Positions 45,301 to 55,735 of a stretch of 64,000 nt of DNA are shown here, piece by piece. This DNA is from Gnetum montanum (taxonomy: Eukaryota > Streptophyta > Gnetopsida > Gnetales > Gnetaceae), in contig MNCI01006934.1 in NCBI GenBank assembly GCA_015680685.1, positions 49,324 through 113,323 of the forward strand, read 5' to 3'. The notes beneath the pieces are model-generated. The model did not search any database. It was given only the letters and a program-made list of their open reading frames with translations, and was not told the origin of the DNA. The position numbers and the translations under genes were made by a program. Numbering within the stretch: position 1 is the stretch's first letter; every line of letters begins with the position of its first letter.

Positions 45301-46593
45301 TATCACTCAAGTGGGACACGTGGCCTCTGTCAGTGCTGCGAATAGCCAGGAGTGGTATGCCAACATTAAAGCCTACCTGCAACACAGCGAGCCCCCAAGT
45401 GGACTGACATCTTCTTAGAGAGATGTGATCCGAAAGTGTGCCCAGAAATATACGCTCATGGGAAATGATGCCCTGTGCCGACGTTCTTATGATGGGATAT
45501 TGCTGGCATATGTGGGTGGAGAGCAAGCATAGAAGGTAGTTAATGAAGTGCATGAAGGGCTGTGCGGCGGACACATAGCACCTAGGACTATGGCTGCAAA
45601 AATTAGATGCCTAGGGTACTATTGGCCCCACATGGAGCATGATTATTCTGTCAAAAGTCAAGACATGTGACATGTGCCAAAGATACACAAATCTCATACA
45701 CGTCTCACCTACGGACCTACACCCAACGCAAATCACGTAGCCTTTCCAACGATGGGGACTAGACCTCATAGGACCTACCATGCCTAAGTCCTTCACAGGG
45801 CATAGCTTCATTATCACTTCCATTGAGTATTTTATTAAGTGGGTGGAGGCCGTTCCCATGAGGAAAATGACGTCTCAGCAAATCTACCATTTCATCCTCA
45901 ATAACATCGTGACAAGGTTTGGGCTTCCAATGACTATTGTGACCGAAAATGGGCCACAGTTCAGTAGCACAGAAATCTGAACCTTTTGTAGCAACCTAGG
46001 CATTAAATAATCATTCTCATCTCCGTACTACCCATAGGCGAACGGACAGGCAGAGGCTACAAATAAGTCCATCATCAACTTGTTGAAGCGGATGCTTGGC
46101 AATAACAAGAGGTGGTGGCATGAGCAAATCCTCTACATCCTCTAGGCCTACAGAACGATGCAAAAAACCACAACAAGTAAGACTCCTTACAGCCTTGTTT
46201 ACGGATTTGAAGCTATGTGGCCTCTTAAGTTGCAGGTACCATCACTCTGGATGATCCTCGTGGATGTTGTGAGCTAAGCCAACAACAACGAGTCATGGAT
46301 CATCGACCTCGACTCAGTGGAGGAGGAGCGTGCACAGATGCTAAGCTGCATAGGGCTATACTAGAGCCAGCAACAACAAAAGCACCATGCAGACCTACAT
46401 TGATGGCTAGTACAGAAGGGAGACCTCATCCTCAAGGCTGTTTGAGAGCATGTAAGAAAATTCTCAGCCAACTGGGAAGGCCCTTACATGGTCACCAAAG
46501 CCTTTGGGAATGGAGCCTTCAAACTAGCGAACATGGATGGCAATGAGTTCACCAACATAGTGAATCACTCGTACCTCAAGCTGTACTACATCT
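45300..46593 (+). pseudogene. Element B integrase
   Basis: Zinc domain [20 protein letters not shown], then (after a one-base frame break near 45650) [16 protein letters not shown]. The core has RWGLDLIGPTMPKSFTGHSF, RFGLPMTIVTENGPQFSSTE and ANGQAEATNKSIINLLKRML. The second catalytic residue is Glu (GAA at 45945-45947), as in C. C-terminal part: SANWEGPYMVTKAFGNGAFK, then NIVNHSYLKLYYI and a stop near 46593. Conserved Trp and Gln codons appear as TAG (ILYIL-stop-AYRT, YYP-stop-ANGQ). Confidence 0.85.
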
Positions 46594-46616
46594 GAAGCAT
46601 GGCAACATTAAACAAC

Positions 46617-46933
46617 ATCCACTATGACGTTAAACTGCTGATGCCAGCATCAAGCATCATCCACTATGATGACAAACTAGTAACAACATCAAACAGTGTT
46701 CGTAATGACGTTAAAATAGTAGCACCAAGCAACATCTGCTACGATGTTAAACTGGCAGCAACCATCTGCTACGACGTAAAACTGGCACTGCTAGTCCACT
46801 TTGCCTATAAACTGGCATGGCATGTCCGCTATGAAGTTAAACTTGAATGTACGGTCTGCTGGGATCTTAAACCAGCATAGCAGTCCACTGGGACTCTAAA
46901 CCAGCACACGGTCTACCAAGACCTTAAAATGGG
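46617..46933 (+). repeat. Post-integrase motif array of element B
   Basis: About ten units of TCTGCTACGACGTTAAACTGGCA type. The later ones are regularly spaced at about 29-31 bp (46735, 46764, 46793, 46824, 46854, 46882, 46911). The constant core TTAAACTGGCA is shared with the other two arrays of this element. Confidence 0.75.
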
Positions 46934-47985
46934 TTCACATCACATCCCTAGCATGCATCTACACCAAGTACACATCGAATGAGCATGCACAGTGCCGACG
47001 TGTCGATGGGATGTCACAGCTCCAGAGCATAGTTCACGATGCAATGGGGACATGGTCTGGAACGCGTGTGACACTGCCATCTTTGGCATCATGATGACCC
47101 TCTGGAGATGTCGTATGGCATTACACTAGTCCTCTGGATCTACCATCGCCATGATCCACTGCCCTGATGATAGTTCCTTGCTAGTTCCTACAGTTGGAGT
47201 TCCAATAGTATTGTGGCCCAGCCACAATATTATTACTCTCCAACCCCTTGCCAATGCCTGGGCTCACATGAAATTTAGCTATGTGGTAGCTGATCCCATA
47301 GCTAAACAGAGAATGCATGCCTTTGGTAGGGATTCTAGAGCATCTGCACTCATGATAACTCCCAGCGCCTTCAAGGCTAGTTCCTTCACGCTGACCCTGC
47401 CAAGGCCACTGATGGCCTTTCTGCTTTGGACATCATGCACTAGCATGGGTGTCCAAGAGCTTCAACAACGTCTGCAGTAAGCAAGACATACTACCTTCTA
47501 TTCTTATTATGGCTATTTCGCTCTTTGTCGCGCTTACAAGGTGCGGCCAAAAGCGAGTCTTGCCACAGCAGCAAACGCTATGGCATCGCGAAGTGAGTCT
47601 CTTGACTAGCTCGAGTACTTCAAATTGCAAACTCCATGACTTGCGTAACACAACTCACCACATGGGAAGTATCTGTAGGGAGGTTAAAATCCTTCGCATA
47701 TGTAACACAACTCATCATGCAAAGGAAACACCTATCCTATAAGAGGTTGAAGAATAGCGCCAGTCAAAGATGAAAACGTGATATAGTACCTCAGGAGCAC
47801 TCTGATGAGGGGCTTTTCTAAATATCATCTTTACTCTCTACCTTAACCTCTGTAAAACTAATGCAACACTCTCAAGCATAGCCAAGCGATGTCCTGATAA
47901 TCACCAAGCAGCAATGTTAGCATTGTTTCTTCCATGCTGTTTCATTTTCTTTGTCAACGTCTCTCGAGCCATCCTCCAGATGTCA
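46934..47985 (+). other. Element B 3' UTR
   Basis: About 1 kb without a convincing coding frame. The 109-codon frame at 47151 has no recognisable motif and no counterpart in C. Confidence 0.55.
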
Positions 47986-48000
47986 ACAAATAGGGGCCAA
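47986..48000 (+). other. Element B polypurine tract
   Basis: ACAAATAGGGGCCAA directly before the TGAAACACCCC start of the 3' LTR. Confidence 0.7.
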
Positions 48001-49536
48001 TGAAACACCCCAAAATTTGAAGACATTCTTGCTTCATGAGGCCTTGCAATTCACGTAGCATTATGCTAGTTCTTCAGGAGATGGATGCTCTGATTTTCAA
48101 ACTGTCCGCTTCAACAAGTTTTCTAAGTTAAGGAGTCTTGCTACACTACGCTATGCCATGTAGCGTAGCAAAATTCAAAATACATTTGTAGAAGCACAAT
48201 GCTATGCTACGCTACACTATGCCAGCATAGCACAATGTAGCAAGAGCTGGACGACTAGTCTGCTCGCCCGACTTCAAGTCCTTTGGTAATGTCTACTTCT
48301 GTCAGAAAGCGATGAACTTGGCTAAATCAAGTCATGTTTGCTGCTACGCTACACTAAGCTACAAGGCACAACAAGGGGTAGCAATTCTGAAAAAGTGTGA
48401 TAGAAGGCAATTCGAAGGGCGGGATCAGTAAGTTCGTAATTTTTGCAGTGCAGAAAATGAAGTTCGTAGATGGATGACATTTTTTGTGATTAAGGCCAGT
48501 TGCTACGTACGATATGCTAAGTAGCGTAGCACAACATAGCAAGTCTGTGACAAATAGTTAGCACACTTCGAAGGTCTTCAACGCATGTAGCTAAATGCAA
48601 CAAAATTTCTTGCTTCAAACTAGCATCTATACTACGCTACACTATGCTGTGTAGTGTAGCACAACGTAACAAGATGCTACGCCATGCTAAACATGCTACG
48701 CTACAAGGCATAGCAAGATGTGGTAAGAAGTTGCATGACATCAATGCACTTCACCTAATTGCACTGTTGCTCTGACAGCGTAATTATGGCATGGCAGGCT
48801 CGTAATTACAGTGTGGCAAGATCACACAATGGTCATGATGGCACATGTAGCATATACAGGTCAGCATAAGCCCAGGGCACGTGGCATTCAAACTACATCT
48901 TTCATGAACCCTCGGTCCTATAAATACCCCAATGAGTGATGTTTAAAGGGCTTCTCCTTTTTCCGTTCCTAGGTTCTCCCTGACATCTTGGAACTCTAAC
49001 TCTCAAACTCTCAAGCATTGTAAGCTTTCTGTTTAACACTGTAAACAGTTGGCATTCTCGTTCTGTTCTCTTCTACCACCTTGGTAGTACTTTGCATTGT
49101 TAACGCCGGAGTCCACATTCAACTCACAACCCTCTGGCTCTACATGTCTTTGTTACTCTCGAATCTCTGCATTTCTCAACGTTGTGCAACCGACTGTATC
49201 CATCTTGACAGAGCGAGGTCATAGCTTCAAAGCAGTGCATATTTTCTAACTGCATTTTACATTATCTCCTATTTACTGTTGCATTTCTACATTATTTGCT
49301 ATCTCTTTTGCATTTAAGCATTACTCCATGCTATCAGTCTTGTTTTCTTTAAATCACATGTTTCAAAAGGTTATATAGACACCGACTAAGTCCTTGTCTG
49401 ATCGACTAGACTGTTTAGGGTTCCTCGTTTCCATCCCATCCAGCACGGCCCTCCCACAAAAACGGGGTCAAGATTGCCAACGGCTGACAACCATTGGGTG
49501 TTCCTTTTCCAGCCGCCGATGTTTGCGGTCGCTACA
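48001..49536 (+). repeat. Element B 3' LTR
   Basis: 1536 bp, collinear with 17620-19198. It lacks the 61-bp duplication of the 5' copy but has about 45 extra bases near 48057-48115. TATAAATA is at 48919-48926. It ends GGTCGCTACA. Confidence 0.9.
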
Positions 49537-49541
49537 ATATA
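49537..49541. repeat. Target site duplication of element B, right copy
   Basis: ATATA, identical to 17615-17619. Confidence 0.75.
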
Positions 49542-49902
49542 TATACTTCATCTATTTCTTTTATAGTTGTCTTAGAATCCTCATTAAAGACACACCAACA
49601 TACATTTTCTATGATGTTTTAGAGTGAAACTTATTTTACGAGGAATAATTTTTGGATAAAGATAGTAAATAATTTTAAGCAAAGACTTCCATAGAAAATT
49701 TAAAGCTTTTTGGATAATTTAGGAGTATTTTAAAAGAAAATAATTTATTCAATGGTTTTCTTAATGTAACATAAAAATGCCTTCTTTCTTTGACCAGACA
49801 TTTTTTTTTAAATTACCTCCCTTCTTCATTTATTTACCTTTTTCATCAATGAACTTGAGGAGCTCAATTTGCAAATACAAGGAGTTACAACAAAGACTTT
49901 CA

Positions 49903-50395
49903 TGTAAGAATTTTTAACATAAAACATTGATCAAGATATTCATATAACTGAATTGCATAAATCACTGAGCTCCAGCGAAAAACTAAGCTCCAGCCATTGA
50001 TGCTTTAGTTTGGACTACATGAATGTGTTTTGAAGAATATTTGGATTCTTCTATCACACTAATGCTCAAAAATGATGGTGTATGTAGAGTTTGAGTGTTT
50101 GTGATAGGGACAAAAAAGACTATAACACTACCATGAGTTTGATATCTTTTGGTGCCTATTTTTTCTCCCATCAAGAACATTTTATAGGCCAAAAATCAGT
50201 TACCAAAGACTAACTTTTAGTTTAAATAGAAAATATGAGACCATTCTTGTGAAAATTGTTACAACAAATATAGTTGGTTTCAAATTTGAAATTCTATGTT
50301 TTCTATAACACATAAATAGTTACATTAAAACTTTCCATGATGTGTAAATGGTTACATTGAAACTTTTTGTTTTCCATAATGCATAAATGGTTACA
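49903..50395 (-). repeat. Element D 3' LTR
   Basis: 493 bp. On the minus strand it begins TGTAACCATT and ends TTCTTACA, with a TGTAA/TTACA inverted end. The part 49903-50130 is repeated at 55497-55735. It has internal short repeats of the form CATAATGCATAAATGGTTACAT. Confidence 0.8.
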
Positions 50396-50412
50396 TTTTT
50401 CCCCTTGGTCTC
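50396..50412 (-). other. Element D polypurine tract
   Basis: Minus strand GGAGACCAAGGGGAAAAA abuts the TGTAACC start of the 3' LTR. Confidence 0.6.
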
Positions 50413-50789
50413 CATATTTAACCTAATATCCATCAAAACCAACTTTCAAAAAATAAATACATTAATCATGGCGATAGTTCATCTAAATGTAAGTATTATC
50501 TTCCATGTATTACAATGTATTATTTTTCAAACTTAATTTCCTATTTCATAACTAAACTTTATGAATAAACCTAATGTTTATCCTAAGTGTTCCTATATGT
50601 GAATTTTCTCTATTAACTATATGGGAAAACTAAATATGAGAAAAACATCACAATTGAATAAGAGTTTCATTAAGACTATAAAATTGTATATACAAAGAAA
50701 TTAAATTATTGAACCAGGTCCCATTTGAACTACATGCTCCTTAAATGACTTTGATGGCATTCATTTTGTCAAAGGATTAGCTATCATCA

Positions 50790-52150
50790 ATTCAGTGCTT
50801 ATATGCTATGCTCCCTTATTGCTAAGTACTTTATTTTGATGTGTTTACTTTAATTTCCACTCTTATTATTCTTAGCCATAAAGATAGTGTTTGCAGGGTC
50901 ACATAATATTCTAAATGACCTAGATATAGAATTTACAATTATAAGGCCTAACATGAAACTCTTTAATCATACACCATGTGAAGTAGCCTCAAAACAAGAA
51001 ACAAAATCTTCCTCCATTTTGGATGTAGCAATCAAAGTTTGCTTTCCAGTTCTCCAAGATATAGCTCCTCTATCTGGCATAAAAACGTAACCAGATGTTG
51101 ATTTTTTTGAATTAACATAGCCAACAAAGCTTAAATTAAAGTAGCCAGTCACCTTCAGATTGTCAGTTCATTTATACATAACAATGTAATCTTTTGTACC
51201 TTGAAGGTACCACATCATCTTCTTTATAGCCCTCCAGTGGTCAATGATTGGATTACTTTGATAATCTACCCAACATTACCAAAACAAATGCAATGTCAAG
51301 TCAATGTCAGGTCTTGTGTAGACTTGAGCATACATTAGGCTTCCAATAGTTGAAGCATATGGAATATTTCTCATTTTCCTTTTCTCTAAATCATTTCTGG
51401 GGTACTTGTTTAAATTGAACTTTTCACCCTTCATAATGCGTGCTATACTTGATGAAAAATATTTCATTTGAAACCTCTCTAAAGTTTTATTGATATACAT
51501 TTCCTACAACAATCTCAAAATACAATCTTAATGCTAATGACATAAGATGCCTCACACATATCCTTCATGTTGAATTTCTTAGAGAGAAATTGTTTCACCT
51601 TGTATAACAATCCATTATCATTCGTTTCAAGAAGGATATCATCCACATATAGGAAAAGGAAATAGATTTTTCTCCCACTGATCTTCTAGTATATACATTG
51701 ATCCATGATGTTATCTTCAAAACCAAATGAAGAGATGACATCATGGAATTTTAAATACCACTGACGGGAGGTCTATTTCAATTCATATATGGATTTCATG
51801 AGCTTGCATATCAATTGCTGACCACCACTAGAGAAAAATCCTTCAAGTTGTTTCATATAAACCTCTTCCTCTAGATCATCATTGAGGAATGTCATTTTCA
51901 CATCCATCTAATGTAATTCAAAATCAAAATGGGCAACCAATGCCATAAGCACACATTAGGCAACTTGACAAGATCCCAAACTTCATTAGATGACATAGAG
52001 TTCATCTCATCTTTCATGGCATCATATGACAAGTTAGATTCCTTACAACTCATGCCTTTTGAAAATGTTTTGGGATCATTTTTGGCTCCTATTTTGTAGT
52101 TATACTTTTGTATATATGCTATATAGTCACTAGGAATCACTGATCACTTT
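50790..52150 (-). pseudogene. Element D reverse transcriptase and RNase H
   Basis: RT begins near 52140 with NDPKTFSKGMSCKESNLSYD, then AMKDEMNSMSSNEVWDLVKL, the standard copia RT start. The end has RNIPYASTIGSLMYAQVYTR, then PDI. RNase H reads GYVNSKKSTSGYVFMPDRGA, then ISWRTGKQTLIATSKMEEDF, copia-typical with the first Asp changed (GYVN for GYSDAD). Stops and frame changes are frequent. Confidence 0.85.
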
Positions 52151-52559
52151 ACTCTAGTAGGTTTTCTTAATGTTGGTTCATCATTCTCCTGAGGAACATG
52201 TTGTTCAACATCCTATTCAATAGGTTCTAGTATCTGTTATTCAGCTGGATCTACTACTTCTTGATTAGCAATCTATGGAACTATAATGATTGGTTATTGT
52301 TCATCATGTGTTTATGATCTAGGTATATTGTATACACTAATCATCCTATCACTTGAATTAGAGGGTTGAGCGTCTACATGATCTTTATCAGGAATAATGT
52401 TCTGGGATCAATTCCTCCTAGTAATCAAGTTAGTCCACAAACCTATTAGTATGTATGAAAAATACAATTTGTGTCCCTTAGATCATTTTTCATATCCAAT
52501 GAAATACCAATACATGGTCATTGGATCTAGCTTATTTTCTTATGGATTATAGACTCTTA

Positions 52560-53334
52560 CTTCAAATAGGCATCCCCAAACATGTATATGTAACAAACTT
52601 GGTTTTCAACCTTTCCATAATTCAAATGGTGTGTTTGAGACCACCTTGGTTGGAACTTGGTTTAATAGATACACAACTATCTTGAGAGTTTTAGTCCACA
52701 AGGACTTAGGAAGCTTATAGTTGCTAAGCATACTGTACATCATGTCCAACAATGTTTGGTTTTTTCTCTTTGCCACACCATTTTGGTCTGGAAAACCAAA
52801 CATAGTATACTAGAAAAAAATCCTATGCTCTTGAAGAAACTTAGCAAATGGACTATACCCTTGTACATCATTAATGTATCTACCATAGTATTCACCACCT
52901 CTATTAGAAATCACTATCTTTATTTACTTACCACATTTTTTCTCTACTTTAGCCTTAAACACCTTAAAGGCATCTAAACCTTCATTCTTGTTATGAAGCA
53001 AGTAGAGATACATATATTGTGAGTAATCATCAATAAAAGTAATGAAATAATTTTGACCATACATGTCCATATATGGACTACAAGTATATGTATGTATGAT
53101 CTGTAATATGTTTGAACTCCTCTTGACACCTTTCTTTGACATATTGATATACTTTCCCTTTATGCAATCCACACAAGTGTCAAAGTAAGTAAAATCTAGA
53201 GTACTAAGTACTCCATCATTTACTAATCTCTTTATTCTCTTAATAGAGATATGTCTTAATCTAAAATTCCACAACATAGAGGATTCTTCATTCAAAACAC
53301 ATCTCTTAATGCCAGCACTATCATGAAGATGCAT
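52560..53334 (-). pseudogene. Element D GAG-pre-integrase domain and integrase
   Basis: From 53334 leftward: LWNFRLRHISIKRIKRLVND (GAG-pre-integrase H..H motif), then FDTCVDCIKGKYINMS (C..C). The core follows with DMYGQNYFITFIDDYSQYMY and, at 52606-52803, [20 protein letters not shown] (copia integrase PQQNGVAER-type block) and [20 protein letters not shown]. Confidence 0.85.
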
Positions 53335-53339
53335 AGAAG

Positions 53340-54420
53340 TATAAGAAGTTTCATTTTATAAACTAATTTTGAAAAGATTCCTCGAAATACTTGGAATATA
53401 AAATGTTTTTTCCAACTCTAAAATAAAATAACTGCTTAAAACTAATTTGCATGTTGTAAGTACCTCCACATGTGAGTGCATCTTGTTACCTAAATAGATA
53501 CACAACTCACTTTCCACTAGCTTCCTTAGGTTTTGCACCCCCCTGCAAGGAATTAGTAACATGGATTATAGAACCAAAGTCAATCCACTATGTGTTATGG
53601 CCAACATCAACCATATTATATTCAAAAAAACAAGTGAGAATTGAGTACCTTTCTTCTCAATTCATTTCTAATATTTAGGATAATCCTTCTTTACATGCCC
53701 TTTCTTCTTGTAGGAAAAGCTTTTAGATTCCTTCTTAATATCAGCTTCTGTAGGCACTGTGTCCTTCCCTTTATTCTTGGCTTTCTCCTTATTATTTTTT
53801 TGTGTAGTCAAATGCACACTCTCTCCTACTTCCATAGAAAGTCTACCCTCTTCTTGTACATATGTGGTCATTAGTTCATTAATTGACCATTTTTCCTATG
53901 TGTGTTATAAGAAATATTAAAAGGTTGGTACTACTATGGGAGCATGTTCAAGATGTAGTGTAAAAGGAAAGACTCTAACATCTCAACCACAAGTGTTTTT
54001 ATCTGAGCCACTATATCCCTCATTTTCATGATGTGCTCACACACACCATGAATTTTGGTGAGCTTCATGAACAAAAATTTCATTATTAAGGTGCAAGCCA
54101 AAGCTTTGTTTGATGACTCAAATGTTTCATCAATTGCCTTCATCAAAGTTCACACATTGTCATATTATTTCAATAAACCACGCATACAAACCAAGATTTT
54201 GGTCTTTATGAACATGACACAAAGGTGACTAGATTGCTCCCATTTTTCATAACAATCAACATCATTTAGTTTGCTAGTTTCTGTAATGGTAGGTGGTTCA
54301 TCCTTATGGATAGCATAGTAAATGTCCATCTAGCCTAAATGACAGAGAATTCTCTCCTTTCACACCTTATAATTGTCATCCTTTAATTCAAGAATGTCAC
54401 ATTTAAAATTAGCATAGTTC
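53340..54420 (-). pseudogene. Element D gag and protease
   Basis: Gag starts near 54420 with ILELKDDNYKV, a stop, KERILCHLG, then DIYYAIHKDEPPT, the copia gag start. SSNKALACTLIMKFLFMKLT follows. The zinc knuckle near 53685 is decayed (FSYKKKGHVKKDYPKY; Cys to Ser and Tyr). Protease active site: WIDFGSIIHVTNSLQGG near 53550-53590, with DFG where D-S-G is expected. Confidence 0.75.
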
Positions 54421-55477
54421 ACAGGTTGTATTATTACATAAATTGAAGCATGCTTATGTCTCTAAATTTGAGGTTAAAATACTATATGACATGTTTACCA
54501 ATGTAAATCAGGCATAAAATATGAATCAAATGACATAAAAATTGCCTATGGGCTAAATTTTTAATTCAAAAATATTCATATATCCATATGATGAAACTAT
54601 TAAATTATATCCTTTTTCTTAATCCTTGTGGGTAAATTAAGAAAAATAATTTAATACATGATCCTAATTAATCATATTAAATATAATAAAAATTCTTGGG
54701 GAATAAAATGTATTATATTACATATGATTAATCACAATATAATGTTTATTCACCATATGTGATCCAAAAACTCTTAATATATAATTTTGCATAGTTAAAG
54801 ATGCTATGGCTCCTTTCCAATCATAAAAATTATATAGATCACTAGTTATTTATTTTTATGCAGGAAAATATTTTTCCTAATGCATATATCAATATGTCAC
54901 TTTATAGATATATACAAAAATAAATTATACATAAATTAATTATGTCTGAAATAAATTACCAAAATTTTAAAATCACCAAAAAATATTTTAAAAATGCCAA
55001 AACAACTTAATTTGCAAAAATTAAATAAATTCTAACATAAATTATTTTTCAAAATTATGGATTTTTCAAAATTCCAAAAAAAAAATTATTTTGCATGATT
55101 CCAAAACAAAATATGCAAAACTATACAAAAAATAAATTTTTAGAATTTTTTAATTTTTTGGAAAAAATGTAAAAATTTGGCTACAGAAAATGATGTGTCA
55201 TTTTCGCAAAGCATTGTGCATTTCATAACTTCAAAAAGACATGACATTTAGCTACTATAAAAACAAAATTGTTTTAAAGCTTCCTTAAACTCAGATTTAG
55301 CATCATTTTGATGTTTCAAATCATAGAATTATTAGAAATTCAATTTCCTAATAATTTTTAACATTATTTTTCATAAATAATTGTTGAAAAATAAATTCTA
55401 TGGATTTAAACCATCATTGAAAACTTTGTAAAATAAATCTCATCCAAACAAGTTCTAAGCATCAAGACAAAGACCTA

Positions 55478-55496
55478 ACTTGTCTCCAATACCAGA
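55478..55496 (-). other. Element D primer binding site (tRNA-iMet-like)
   Basis: Minus strand TGGTATTGGAGACAAG next to the LTR end (TTACATC). This fits the initiator-Met site TGGTATCAGAGC used by most copia elements. Confidence 0.65.
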
Positions 55497-55735
55497 TGTA
55501 AGAAAACTTGGTGTAAAACATTGATCAAAATGTGCATATAACTAAATTGCACAAATCAACAAAATGTAGAAATAAAATAAAAACTAACATCCAGCCATTG
55601 ATGCTCTAATTTGGACTAGGTGAGTGTGTTTTGGAGAGTGTTTTGGATTCTTCTATCACACTAATGCTCAACAATGATGGTGTATGCATACTCTAAGTGT
55701 TTGTGATAGGGATCCAAAAAACTATATACTCTTAA
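55497..55735 (-). repeat. Element D 5' LTR, truncated
   Basis: Matches 49903 to about 50130 and then stops, so roughly half of the LTR (the U3 part) is missing. Unrelated AT-rich DNA follows. Confidence 0.75.

Larger units (their letters stand above)
17620..49536 (+). mobile_element. Element B: Tat-lineage Ty3/gypsy retrotransposon (host of element C)
   Basis: Outer element with 1.5-1.6 kb LTRs beginning TGAAACACCCC and ending TCGCTACA, flanked by ATATA on both sides. Internal order is PBS, 5' UTR duplication, gag, protease, stem-loop array, an antisense multi-exon gene (split by element C), second array, RT, RNase H, archaeal-type RNase H, integrase, third array, 3' UTR and PPT. The second RNase H marks the Tat lineage. 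Without C it is about 15 kb. Gag is open but N-terminally shortened and pol is broken by TAG stops, so it is not autonomous now. Confidence 0.85.
49903..55735 (-). mobile_element. Element D: Ty1/copia LTR retrotransposon
   Basis: Minus-strand element with the copia order, from right to left: 5' LTR (truncated), initiator-Met-type PBS, gag, protease, integrase, RT, RNase H, PPT, 3' LTR. The integrase-before-RT order and motif set are diagnostic for Ty1/copia. Reading frames are interrupted throughout. The right end is cut off, so no target duplication can be checked. Confidence 0.85.

Noticed and set aside
47151-47480. 109-codon plus-strand ORF in the B 3' UTR
   Set aside because: No motif, no counterpart in the C 3' UTR, ordinary length for chance.
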